Notes: generated from the sequence alone by a model not told the origin. 22,596 nt of DNA from Firmicutes bacterium UBA1764 (GCA_002315535.1 DCHA01000062.1:1-22596), one strand, 5' to 3'; positions 1-6,738 are shown, counted from the first letter of the stretch. Translations and numbers: made by a program.

Positions 1-148
1 CCATTCCAACTGTCTTCTGAAGATCGATGATATGAATACCATTTCTCTCTGTGAAGATGCAGGGAGCCATCTTAGGGTTCCATCTTCTTGTCTGGTGTCC
101 AAAGTGACAACCAGCCTCTAAGAGTTGTTTCATAGAAATTACAGACAT
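1..148 (-). CDS. rpsB: 30S ribosomal protein S2, N-terminal part
   Basis: The first 49 codons of ribosomal protein S2, a small-subunit protein bound late in 30S assembly; the rest runs off the left edge of the window. The reading begins MSVISMKQLLEAGCHFGHQT and continues with the RRWNPKM and IIDLQKT segments typical of the S2 N-terminus. The ATG at 148 is preceded by a near-perfect AGGAGGT Shine-Dalgarno about 7 bases upstream, which fixes the start. It follows tcdA on the same strand after 164 bases that hold a hairpin and a probable structured leader. Identification is certain for the part seen. Confidence 0.95.
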   Translation of the reverse strand, partial: MSVISMKQLLEAGCHFGHQTRRWNPKMAPCIFTERNGIHIIDLQKTVGM

Positions 149-285
149 AAAAAAACCTCCTGGTTATACTTCCACAAACGGCCTATGTCTAAGCACGTAA
201 GACCCACCGGAGTTTTAGCCCTAGTGACAGCCACCTATCGTGCAACCGCTTGTGTGTGAAATAATTAATGCGCACGGAAAAAACC
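149..285 (-). promoter_or_regulatory. Probable structured 5' leader of rpsB
   Basis: This non-coding stretch upstream of rpsB can fold, on the minus strand, into nested helices. The outer helix pairs CACAAGCGG (246..254) with CCGTTTGTG (173..181), 9 pairs with one G-U. The inner helix pairs GCACG (239..243) with CGTGC (193..197). The enclosed bases include conserved-looking purine-rich runs. The Shine-Dalgarno at about 155..161 lies just downstream of the 3' strand of the outer helix. S2 autoregulation through its own leader is known in several bacteria. That this is such a leader is inference; I do not recognise a named RNA family. Confidence 0.45.
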
Positions 286-294
286 GTACGCATT
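267..294 (-). terminator. Hairpin after tcdA, possible terminator
   Basis: An 11-pair stem (267..277 with 284..294, one G-U pair) closes a 6-base loop. It lies 18 bases past the tcdA stop. The tail on the minus strand is AATTATTTC, which is poor in T, so it would be a weak intrinsic terminator. A TATAAT at 292..297 overlaps one arm, so the same bases may also be the -10 region of an rpsB promoter. Confidence 0.4.
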
Positions 295-297
295 ATA
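292..297 (-). promoter_or_regulatory. Candidate -10 box for rpsB
   Basis: A perfect TATAAT on the minus strand, about 145 bases upstream of the rpsB ATG. No good -35 is visible; TTTTTA lies 16 bases upstream, inside the end of tcdA. If used, transcription would start near 285 and the mRNA would carry the structured leader. Confidence 0.35.
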
Positions 298-312
298 ATA
301 ACCCAAAATCGT

Positions 313-984
313 TTAAAAATCAATGATTTTTTTAATAATATATTCAGAAATTTTCAGTCCGGCGACAGCCGGCATATAGGATATGCTCGGGATAATATCA
401 ATGCTGTCTTGAATCGGGCTTTCTTTTGAATATATAACATCAAAGCTCAGGCCTTCATCCCGGCTTTTCTTTCTTACAGATCTCGCAAGTCTGTCATTTT
501 CGGTCTGGTTTATATCACAAATCATATAGGAATCTGTGTTCATCTTATTGCCTGTGCCCATCGAACATATTATTGCCGTATTTGCAAACTTAGCATACTT
601 AATAAGAGCAAGCTTTGCGTTAACGTCATCTATACATTCCGCAATATAGTCCCATTTAACAAGATTAAGATCGTTAATATTTTCCGGAGTCAGCTTGAAA
701 TCATATACATCAAGCTTGCAATCAGGGTTAATATCCTTTGCCCTTTCTGCTGCAGCCTCGGTTTTCTTCTTTCCAATGGTAGAATCAAGAGCAAGTATTT
801 GCCTGTTCTTATTACTGATATCTACCGTATCGAAATCACAAAGCCCAAGCTCTCCGACTCCCGCTCTGATCAAGGCCTCAAAGACATATCCGCCAACACC
901 ACCCAGTCCGACGACTAAGACCTTTGCTTTCTTTAATTTTTCAAGGTTTTCAGAGCCTATTAAAAGTTCAGTTCTTGAATACAT
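313..984 (-). CDS. tcdA: tRNA threonylcarbamoyladenosine dehydratase (TcdA/CsdL, ThiF-E1 family)
   Basis: A 223-residue ThiF/E1-like protein. TcdA activates t6A37 of ANN-decoding tRNAs with ATP and dehydrates it to the cyclic form ct6A. Visible features are the N-terminal segment YSRTELLIG, the nucleotide-binding GLGGVGGYVFEALIRAG (about residues 26..42), the acidic strand CDFDTVDISNKNRQ with the family's NRQ, and CSMGTGNKM in the middle. Its length is slightly below the usual 240 to 270 for the family. There is no C-terminal UBA or rhodanese part, as expected for TcdA and unlike MoeB or ThiF. The ATG at 984 has GAGGAAAT just upstream. It sits after the rpoZ terminator and before rpsB, with no clear promoter of its own, so it may depend on read-through. 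Confidence 0.85.
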   Translation of the reverse strand: MYSRTELLIGSENLEKLKKAKVLVVGLGGVGGYVFEALIRAGVGELGLCDFDTVDISNKNRQILALDSTIGKKKTEAAAERAKDINPDCKLDVYDFKLTPENINDLNLVKWDYIAECIDDVNAKLALIKYAKFANTAIICSMGTGNKMNTDSYMICDINQTENDRLARSVRKKSRDEGLSFDVIYSKESPIQDSIDIIPSISYMPAVAGLKISEYIIKKIIDF

Positions 985-1010
985 ATTTCCTCAAATACTA
1001 CAATTTTATA

Positions 1011-1035
1011 AAAAACCGAGCGATTTGCTCGGTTT
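1011..1035 (-). terminator. Intrinsic terminator after rpoZ
   Basis: An 8-pair stem, AACCGAGC (minus) with GCTCGGTT, closes a 5-base loop and is followed on the minus strand by a run of T (1011..1014 and beyond). It begins 8 bases past the rpoZ stop and ends the yicC-gmk-rpoZ operon. Confidence 0.85.
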
Positions 1036-1042
1036 CGTATTA

Positions 1043-1252
1043 TTATTCCTCTTCTTCATCATTTCTCTTATAAGAGATATATGATTCGGAAATTTCCTTG
1101 GTTGCAATGCTAAGCGGCTTATCATTGTCAGCAAGTGTAAGCTGAGGCTTGCCGTCTGTTAAATCTCTTGCACGCTTTGCAGCCATAATGCAAAGAGTAT
1201 ATTTGCTGTCAACCTGTTCCTTTAATTTATCAATAGCTGGGTATAAAAGCAT
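1043..1252 (-). CDS. rpoZ: DNA-directed RNA polymerase omega subunit
   Basis: A 69-residue omega subunit, which binds the beta' C-terminus and helps RNA polymerase assembly. The sequence holds the family core: YPAIDKL, then SKYTLCIMAAKRARDLTDG (the conserved AAKRAR(E/Q) motif), then PLSIATKEI near the end. The C-terminus is acidic (DEEEE). The length is normal for Firmicutes. The ATG at 1252 has GGAGGAATAAGAA upstream and lies 3 bases after the gmk stop. The gmk-rpoZ order is widely conserved in Clostridia and Bacilli. Confidence 0.92.
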   Translation of the reverse strand: MLLYPAIDKLKEQVDSKYTLCIMAAKRARDLTDGKPQLTLADNDKPLSIATKEISESYISYKRNDEEEE

Positions 1253-1255
1253 TTC

Positions 1256-1861
1256 TTATTCCTCCTTATATTTGTCGATAATTGCTTGCGGATCTATAAT
1301 CCTATATTCTTCGCCTTCTCCGGAAACAATCCTTTCGACTCTTTCAACGGCGGCATTAATTTCATCGTTCACCACATAATAATCGTAATTTACGATTTCT
1401 GCAATCTCTTTTTGAATATCTTTCTCTCTATTTTTTATTTGCTCAACACTTTCGCTGCCTCTTCCGAGAAGTCTTTCATGCAAAATCTTCAGATTTGGAG
1501 GTAAAACAAATAGCAAAATTGCATCAGGATAAAGCCTTTTAACGTTTAATGCACCCTCCATTTCAATATCAAGAATGATATTGGTGCCGCTGGCTATCTT
1601 TTCAAGGATTTGCTTCTTAGGAGTTCCGTAAGATCTCTCAAACTTATGAACATATTCAAGGAAGCCGTCCTCATGGATTGTTTTATCAAATTCCTCTTGG
1701 CTGACAAAGTAATAATTAACTCCATCAACTTCGCCTAGGCGAGGCGCTCTGGTTGTCATTGAGACAGAAAAAGAATATCCGTCTTTATTAATCAGCTCGG
1801 TTAAAATCGAGCCCTTTCCGGCGCCGCTGGGACCTGAAATTATTATTAATTTACCTGGCAT
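1256..1861 (-). CDS. gmk: Guanylate kinase
   Basis: A 201-residue cytosolic guanylate kinase that phosphorylates GMP/dGMP to GDP/dGDP with ATP. The P-loop is ISGPSGAGKGS (about residues 8..18). The GMP-binding region is TTRAPRLGEVDGVNYYFVSQEEF (about 37..59), followed by YGTPK. The nucleotide-lid motif RLLGRGSES follows, and the C-terminal NYDYYVVND segment is also typical. Length and order are standard. It starts 3 bases after yicC and is followed by rpoZ, so the three genes are probably one transcript. Confidence 0.95.
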   Translation of the reverse strand: MPGKLIIISGPSGAGKGSILTELINKDGYSFSVSMTTRAPRLGEVDGVNYYFVSQEEFDKTIHEDGFLEYVHKFERSYGTPKKQILEKIASGTNIILDIEMEGALNVKRLYPDAILLFVLPPNLKILHERLLGRGSESVEQIKNREKDIQKEIAEIVNYDYYVVNDEINAAVERVERIVSGEGEEYRIIDPQAIIDKYKEE

Positions 1862-1864
1862 AAA

Positions 1865-2752
1865 TTACTCCAAATTCTGAACCTGTTCGCGTATTTTTTC
1901 AATTTCTGCCTTAAGAATAAGGACTTTATTTGTAATATTAATATCGTTGGCCTTTGATCCTATAGTATTGGATTCTCTGTTCATTTCCTGAACGAGGAAG
2001 TCCAGCTTCTTTCCTACGGATTCTCCGCCATTATTGATTATTTCAACGAGCTGAGCGCAGTGTGATTTAAGTCTTACGAGCTCTTCTGTAATATCAGATT
2101 TGTCGGCAAATACAGCTGCCTCAGTAAGAATTCTATCCTCAGGTACCTGAGCTTCCTTTCCAAGAAGATCAGCAATGCGATCCTTCAGCTTTTGCATGTA
2201 TAAAACCTTAACCTCAGGAGCATATACTTCAATTTCATTTCTTGTATTAAGAATGGTATTGTTTCGCTCGAGAATATCCTCTGCGAGCTTTGCCCCCTCA
2301 ACCGATCTCATACTGTCAAAGTTTTCAAGTGCCTTGCAAACCGCAGCCTTAAGACAATTCATTATTGCTTCTTCATCTTCGATTTCCGGAGTTGATTTAA
2401 TTACATCAGGCATCAATGCAATCATGCGAAGATCGGCTTCTCCGGACATCTGAGGAATAAGATCCTTAAGCTCACTCAGCTTTTCATAATAAAGCTTTGC
2501 TAGATCGGCATTAAGCTGGAGATTGGTTTCATCAGCATCAGCATTTACAAGCTGAATGCAAACATCAATCTTACCTCTTGGGGCAGTCTTCTTAACAAGC
2601 GCCTTAATAGGCTCCTCAGCAAAAGCATATCTTCTGGGCATCTTAACGGTAATGTCGCTGTATCTGTGATTTACAGATTTAATCTCAGCAACAATACTGC
2701 GTTTTTCGTCAGAGTACTCGCCTCTGCCGAATCCGGTCATACTTTTAACCAT
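1865..2752 (-). CDS. yicC: YicC/YloC family endoribonuclease
   Basis: A 295-residue member of the YicC/YloC family, which in other bacteria acts as an endoribonuclease in RNA turnover. The N-terminal domain opens with the hallmark MVKSMTGFGRGE, followed by SVNHRYSDITVKMPRR. The C-terminal domain (DUF1732) ends with KLDFLVQEMNRESNTIGSKA, the family's strongest signature. The length is normal. The ATG at 2752 has GGAAAGGA upstream. It is the first gene of yicC-gmk-rpoZ and is divergent from rqcH. Substrates in this organism are unknown. Confidence 0.9.
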   Translation of the reverse strand: MVKSMTGFGRGEYSDEKRSIVAEIKSVNHRYSDITVKMPRRYAFAEEPIKALVKKTAPRGKIDVCIQLVNADADETNLQLNADLAKLYYEKLSELKDLIPQMSGEADLRMIALMPDVIKSTPEIEDEEAIMNCLKAAVCKALENFDSMRSVEGAKLAEDILERNNTILNTRNEIEVYAPEVKVLYMQKLKDRIADLLGKEAQVPEDRILTEAAVFADKSDITEELVRLKSHCAQLVEIINNGGESVGKKLDFLVQEMNRESNTIGSKANDINITNKVLILKAEIEKIREQVQNLE

Positions 2753-2770
2753 ATTAAATTCCTTTCCAAA

Positions 2771-2803
2771 GCACGCAAATTACTAAAACCATCGATTTCG
2801 TGC
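2771..2803 (-). repeat. Imperfect inverted repeat between yicC and rqcH
   Basis: GCACG at 2771..2775 pairs with CGTGC at 2799..2803, extended by AAAT/ATTT after a single bulged C. It covers the spacer of the candidate rqcH promoter and would form a hairpin in the yicC leader RNA if transcription starts upstream of it. It could be an operator or a leader hairpin; nothing shows which. Confidence 0.3.
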
Positions 2804-2809
2804 TATACT
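2780..2809 (+). promoter_or_regulatory. Candidate promoter for rqcH
   Basis: TTACTA (2780..2785) and TATACT (2804..2809) are separated by 18 bases. The -10 lies about 35 bases upstream of the rqcH ATG, which has TTGGAGAAA as ribosome-binding site. The -10 is good; the -35 is only fair. Confidence 0.45.
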
Positions 2810-2844
2810 GTATAAGATTTTAACACAATTATTGGAGAAATAAT

Positions 2845-4380
2845 ATGTCTTATGACGCAATACTTGCCGGACTGATCGCAAAAGATCTGCAAAACGAGCT
2901 TTCCGGAGCTAAAATTGAAAAGGTTCAGCAGCCGGAAAACGATGAAATCCTGCTTCAGCTGCATTGCATAAACGGCAGAAAAAAGCTTTTAATCAGCCTT
3001 GCCCCAAGTGGCAGCAGAGTTCATTTTACAGAGCTAAGCTATGAAAACCCACAGGAAGCTCCTAATTTTTGCATGCTTTTAAGAAAGCATATACAAGGCG
3101 GCAGAATTAATTCCGTTACAAGTGTAGAAAATGAAAGAATCACATATTTTGACATAGAAACAGTCAATGAAATGGGATTTAGTGTCAATAAAAGACTGAT
3201 TGCCGAAACTATGGGCAAGCACAGTAATCTGATTTTAATTGATATGGAATCAAATAAAATAATTGATTCCATTAAAAGAATATCAATAGATGTTAACAGA
3301 TACAGACAAATCCTCCCCGGAGCAATTTACGTTGCACCACCCGCAGGAAGCCCTGAGTATCTGGAGAAAATAAAAAGTAAGATTATCAGTGATGAAATAA
3401 CTCCTATTGTATACTTGGAAAATAATATTCCAAGAGATGTATATGCATACAAATTGAGCAATTATGAAGGTCTTGATTGCCTTTTATTTGACAGTATACA
3501 CAAGGCACTTGATTATTATTACTCTCATAAAAAAGAAACTAATAAACAGATGCAAAAAGCAGATAACATGCTAAGAAGCGTTAATAATCTTTTAGATAAA
3601 CAGCTTCTGAAAAAGCAGCGTCTGCTTGAGGATATAAAAAAATCAAACGAATCAGATATATACAGACTTAAAGCTGAACTGCTAAATGCCAATCTGCATT
3701 TATGCAAGCCCGGAGACAAATCGGTTAAGGTTATTTCGTATTATGACGGTACGGAAATGACTATTGAGCTTGACGAAAAAATCAGTGCTGCTAAAAATGC
3801 TCAAAGCTATTACAGAAAATATGCGAAGTTAAAATCATCAGCAAAGGAAAAGATGATTCAGCTCGAGGGATGCGAAAAGGACATTGAATACCTGGAATCC
3901 GTAATGGGTATGATTTCTATCAGCAGCAGCAACGAGGAATTAGATTTAATCAGATCAGAACTTGCTGAGCAGGGGTATATAAGAATACGAACTGCAAGTC
4001 AAAGAAATAAAAAAGCAAAACCAAAGCCCAGAAAATTCACACTTAAATCAGGCTTCGATATTTATGTCGGCAGAAATAATACAGAAAACGATTACATAAG
4101 CATGAAATTAGGCCAAAAGACAGATTACTGGCTACATACAAAGGATATTCATGGATCACATGTATTGCTGCAGACTAAAGGCATAGAGCCCGATGCTGAT
4201 ACTATATATGAAGCGGCCTCAATTGCGGCATGGTTTTCAAAAGGCCGTGAATCAGAAAACGTCCCGGTTGATTATGTACCATTAAGATATGTAAAGAAAC
4301 CAAATGGCGCAAAACCAGGCATGGTTATATTTACAAATAACAAAACAGTCTGGATTAATCCGTATAATCCAGAAGAATAA
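2845..4380 (+). CDS. rqcH: Rqc2-homologue RqcH (NFACT family), short form
   Basis: A 511-residue NFACT protein. RqcH binds stalled 50S-peptidyl-tRNA complexes and recruits tRNA-Ala to add alanine tails. The N-terminal NFACT domain is clear (MSYDAILAGLIAKDL, then LRKHIQGGRI, then LIAETMGKHSNLILID at about 118..133). A central coiled coil covers about residues 225..375. The NFACT-R domain is near the C-terminus, with FDIYVGRNN and DYWLHTKDIHGSHVLL (about 430..445). Two oddities stand out. The usual NFACT-N Asp-Arg pair is Glu97-Arg98 here. The helix-hairpin-helix stretch, normally 60 to 70 residues between the PP(A) motif and the IVY strand, is reduced to about 20 residues (166..186). That explains the length below the usual 570 or so. 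It is the only plus-strand gene in the window and has its own promoter and terminator. Confidence 0.88.
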   Translation: MSYDAILAGLIAKDLQNELSGAKIEKVQQPENDEILLQLHCINGRKKLLISLAPSGSRVHFTELSYENPQEAPNFCMLLRKHIQGGRINSVTSVENERITYFDIETVNEMGFSVNKRLIAETMGKHSNLILIDMESNKIIDSIKRISIDVNRYRQILPGAIYVAPPAGSPEYLEKIKSKIISDEITPIVYLENNIPRDVYAYKLSNYEGLDCLLFDSIHKALDYYYSHKKETNKQMQKADNMLRSVNNLLDKQLLKKQRLLEDIKKSNESDIYRLKAELLNANLHLCKPGDKSVKVISYYDGTEMTIELDEKISAAKNAQSYYRKYAKLKSSAKEKMIQLEGCEKDIEYLESVMGMISISSSNEELDLIRSELAEQGYIRIRTASQRNKKAKPKPRKFTLKSGFDIYVGRNNTENDYISMKLGQKTDYWLHTKDIHGSHVLLQTKGIEPDADTIYEAASIAAWFSKGRESENVPVDYVPLRYVKKPNGAKPGMVIFTNNKTVWINPYNPEE

Positions 4381-4385
4381 TATGC

Positions 4386-4414
4386 GACCCGGCTCCGGCA
4401 ACCGGGTCTTTTTT
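4386..4414 (+). terminator. Intrinsic terminator after rqcH
   Basis: A 7-pair GC-rich stem, GACCCGG (4386..4392) with CCGGGTC (4402..4408), is followed by TTTTTT (4409..4414). It starts 5 bases after the rqcH stop. There is no T-run on the other strand, so it should work in one direction only. Confidence 0.88.
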
Positions 4415-4448
4415 GTCTTAAGTGCCAATATCCTTTCTGATTTATTTA

Positions 4449-4949
4449 TTACCGGAGCTCAAGCTCCCAAGCACTTAGGAAGCTTAATATATCTTTTTCA
4501 TTCATTATCTTTTTTGTATTTTCATCCCTGAGTCTATCTGATATTTCCGGATAGCCCAAGCTGTCAGAAAGCTCACATAATCTTTCAAAGAAGCTCTCGT
4601 TTGAATAACCGGGTGATAATACAATTTTATTATCAGCATTAATAAAAAGCTTATCCATATCTATGCATATAGAGCTTTCATTTATCAAAAACCTTGATAC
4701 CGCTACCTTAGCCTCAACAGTTTTTCTGATAATTGATAATGCAAGGTAAAATGAATCCGTAACGCTTGCTCTTTTGAAAGTATTAATAAAATCGATAACT
4801 TTCGTAAGTCCACTGCAATCAAAGAAATAATTATCTCTGTTTTGCTTTAAGCTGCATAAATTATCACATCGATCCAAGCACCAAATATCTAGCTCATATT
4901 TTTTAATATTATCTACATTACATTCTATTATGTTCATATTATTGTCCAT
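4449..4949 (-). CDS. DUF6382-like Tad-associated protein lacking FHA
   Basis: A 166-residue soluble protein and the last gene of the pilus locus. It resembles the N-terminal domain (DUF6382) of proteins found in clostridial Tad loci. The order fits: an early SLKQNRDNYFFDCSGL (compare the family's YDISS strand), a helix VIDFINTFKRAS, a helical FYLALSIIRKTVEAKVAVSRF, then FLINESSICIDMDKLFINADNKIVLSPGYSN. Family members usually carry a C-terminal FHA domain; this one ends about 50 residues after the module and has none. It overlaps the upstream TadE-like gene by 11 bases, so it is probably translationally coupled. The match is from memory of the fold pattern, so the family name is tentative; membership of the pilus operon is firm. 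Confidence 0.5.
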   Translation of the reverse strand: MDNNMNIIECNVDNIKKYELDIWCLDRCDNLCSLKQNRDNYFFDCSGLTKVIDFINTFKRASVTDSFYLALSIIRKTVEAKVAVSRFLINESSICIDMDKLFINADNKIVLSPGYSNESFFERLCELSDSLGYPEISDRLRDENTKKIMNEKDILSFLSAWELELR

Positions 4950-5568
4950 CGTGGTTACACCAATAACACTCTGTATATCCCCTATTTATTGCATCCGATT
5001 TAGTTATCCTTTCAGTCTGAAGTGATTTGGTTGTTCCTGCCTTCATGGTTCTGCAAAATTTAAAATGATATTTTGGCTGCTCTTTTTCATTTCCTTCATT
5101 TTTAGGGAAAATATATACATATTCTTTATCATATAAATCCTTAGACTCCCCAATATAGGTTCTGTACGGCATGTCCATTATTGCAAGCTTTGACTTAAGG
5201 AAGGCTCCGGAAAAAGGAAACTTAATACTATATGTGATTGGATAGGTCTGGACATAATCTATGCTGACGCCAATTGAAGAATCATTTACACTTTTGCCAA
5301 GACTTATATCAGACCCGAAGACCCCGACAGTGCAAATTCGTGACTCCGCATCAAAATACCCTCGTTCTTCTATACCGATAAAATTAATTACCTGGAGCAT
5401 CATTCCAAGTGCAATTATAAATAAAGGCAAGCATATTGCGGCATCAACCATCAATGAGCCCCTTTTATGTCCAGCTATGATGCTGGGTATACAAACCGTT
5501 TTTTTCGCCTCTTTTGTAGCGAGCGGTAATATCAAAGCTGTAAGCATAGTCTTTAAAATAGAATCCAT
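4939..5568 (-). CDS. TadE-like pseudopilin, second copy
   Basis: Up to 209 residues. The recognisable part is KRGSLMVDAAICLPLFI (about residues 36..52), the TadE pattern in which a short charged stretch and a G-S-x-x-V-(E/D)-A-A motif lead into one membrane helix. A long extracellular part follows. The C-terminus has Cys pairs (FCRTM, ECYWCNH) that could form disulfides. The start is unclear. ATG 5568 lies 104 bases inside the upstream gene. ATG 5451 has a much better AGGGG site but would cut off the TadE motif, whose Arg-Gly codons form that very site. I keep the upstream start because the motif is intact. Confidence 0.62.
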   Translation of the reverse strand: MDSILKTMLTALILPLATKEAKKTVCIPSIIAGHKRGSLMVDAAICLPLFIIALGMMLQVINFIGIEERGYFDAESRICTVGVFGSDISLGKSVNDSSIGVSIDYVQTYPITYSIKFPFSGAFLKSKLAIMDMPYRTYIGESKDLYDKEYVYIFPKNEGNEKEQPKYHFKFCRTMKAGTTKSLQTERITKSDAINRGYTECYWCNHDGQ

Positions 5569-6418
5569 TACCTATCGTAAGCTGCATAACATCCATTACT
5601 CTTAGATACATAGTCTTTGACGAAGACATAACAAATAGCATAGCGCTGAGATAATTCCTTAGCTGAAGCTCATCATTCATAATCTGATCCGTTTCTTCCA
5701 TTGCTCTCATTATGGCTTCGAGCCAAAGTATAGGGTCTTCTATTTCTTCTACACAATTAATAAGACATCTGATTGCAAATATGGTATTCCAGCAAGAGCT
5801 CTCGTTTTGCGAAGCTGTTACTCCGCCAAATACTACATATTCTATTTCATTAATCGTAAGATTAGACATCACATACTGAGTTGCAAATAAACCGGAGCCA
5901 GGAGTATAGGACGAATCAAGCCTGGATAGTACAAGCGAAGGGTTTAAGCTTGATGAAGAATATGCTATTTGAGAAGGAAGATATGTGCCTGAAAAATAGC
6001 TAAGCCCTTCTTTTTGATTGTATTTTTTAACAATACTTTTTTTTCCTAGCGCGGCAAGTTGATCTTTGAATTCAAGATAATATAAATCACTTGAATCACC
6101 GGTTTCAACTAACACAGCCTCAAGCTTTAGATGTATAAAACGATTGATACCATCAATAGATTCGGAAATATAATAGTGAGCTAAATTAGAAAGTCTGCTT
6201 GTATCGTTTTTAAATGCAAGCACTCCAAAGCTATCATGAAGCTCCTTATTACATTCAGTAAGAACGGATGCTCCGGCATTTGAAGTAACTATAGTAGCAA
6301 GAGAATCAGCAGAACGATCCAGAGATATTGTGATAAAAAGTATCATTACAGTCATAATTGACGCAAAAATCATCACAATAAAAACTGAGGTAAAGCCGTC
6401 CTTTTTCGTATTGCTCAT
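5465..6418 (-). CDS. TadG/DUF5702-like pilus-locus protein
   Basis: A 317-residue protein with a short charged N-terminus (MSNTKKDGFTS), one strong membrane helix (about residues 10..32) and a long extracytoplasmic region. This is the layout of TadG-like and DUF5702 proteins that sit after the pilin and TadE genes in clostridial Tad loci. The helix is followed by SLDRSADSLATIVTSNAGASVLTECNKEL, close to the family's usual start of the exported part. The role is probably pilus assembly or a minor envelope component. The first 113 bases overlap the upstream TadE gene, and the last 104 bases overlap the next one if its upstream start is used. The ATG at 6418 has no clear Shine-Dalgarno, and a TTG lies three codons earlier. 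Confidence 0.62.
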   Translation of the reverse strand: MSNTKKDGFTSVFIVMIFASIMTVMILFITISLDRSADSLATIVTSNAGASVLTECNKELHDSFGVLAFKNDTSRLSNLAHYYISESIDGINRFIHLKLEAVLVETGDSSDLYYLEFKDQLAALGKKSIVKKYNQKEGLSYFSGTYLPSQIAYSSSSLNPSLVLSRLDSSYTPGSGLFATQYVMSNLTINEIEYVVFGGVTASQNESSCWNTIFAIRCLINCVEEIEDPILWLEAIMRAMEETDQIMNDELQLRNYLSAMLFVMSSSKTMYLRVMDVMQLTIGNGFYFKDYAYSFDITARYKRGEKNGLYTQHHSWT

Positions 6419-6584
6419 ATTTTTCAATTATTTCGATTTTATGATTTTCGGAATTTTCCTTAACCTGAGTATATAAACTCATTGCGGTATTGATAGATAA
6501 AATTGAGACTGCAATAACTAAGGGAAGTAAGATTGCAGCCTCAATAAGGGTCGAGCCCATCTTAGAATGTAAACGAGCTTTCAT
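6306..6584 (-). CDS. TadE-like pseudopilin, first copy
   Basis: A 92-residue protein with MKARLHSKMGSTLIEAAILL: a basic N-terminus, a G-S-T-L-I-E-A-A prepilin-like motif with Glu, and one hydrophobic helix to about residue 37. The rest is short and acidic or aromatic. The start ATG at 6584 lies inside the pilin gene (23-base overlap) just after a G-rich GGGGGCC. The last third (6306..6418) is read in another frame by the next gene. Typical TadE proteins run past 120 residues, so this one is short. A processed minor pilin is the likely role; the C-terminal end is the least certain part. Confidence 0.65.
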   Translation of the reverse strand: MKARLHSKMGSTLIEAAILLPLVIAVSILSINTAMSLYTQVKENSENHKIEIIEKYEQYEKGRLYLSFYCDDFCVNYDCNDTFYHNISGSFC

Positions 6585-6738
6585 TAAGGCCCCCAAAAAC
6601 GTCTTTAATGAAATCTCCTATTTTCTCTCTAAAGATGAGCCCCGCAGCTATAGCGATGGCGATCAGAATGGCAACTTGAACCATTTCCATTCCGGCTGAA
6701 AAGAATTGTTTTCTTTTCGAAATTAATAAATTATTCAT
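6562..6738 (-). CDS. Flp-type (type IVb) pilin precursor
   Basis: A 58-residue ORF: MNNLLISKRKQFFSAG, then MEMVQVAILIAIAIAAG, then LIFREKIGDFIKDVFGGLNE. A basic leader ends in Gly16. The mature part would begin with Met and Glu18 and run into one 17 to 20 residue hydrophobic helix with a short amphipathic tail. This is the Flp/Flp1-like pilin plan, and it is processed by a TadV/CpaA prepilin peptidase that is not in the window. The ATG at 6738 has AGGGGA 6 bases upstream, and a consensus-like promoter lies at 6779..6807, as expected for the most abundant subunit. It overlaps the TadE gene downstream by 23 bases. It is probably the main pilus subunit of this locus. Confidence 0.85.
   Translation of the reverse strand: MNNLLISKRKQFFSAGMEMVQVAILIAIAIAAGLIFREKIGDFIKDVFGGLNESSFTF

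Noticed and set aside
4386..4414. The rqcH terminator acting in both directions for the convergent pilus operon
   Set aside because: On the minus strand the stem is preceded, not followed, by T, so it lacks the required tail.
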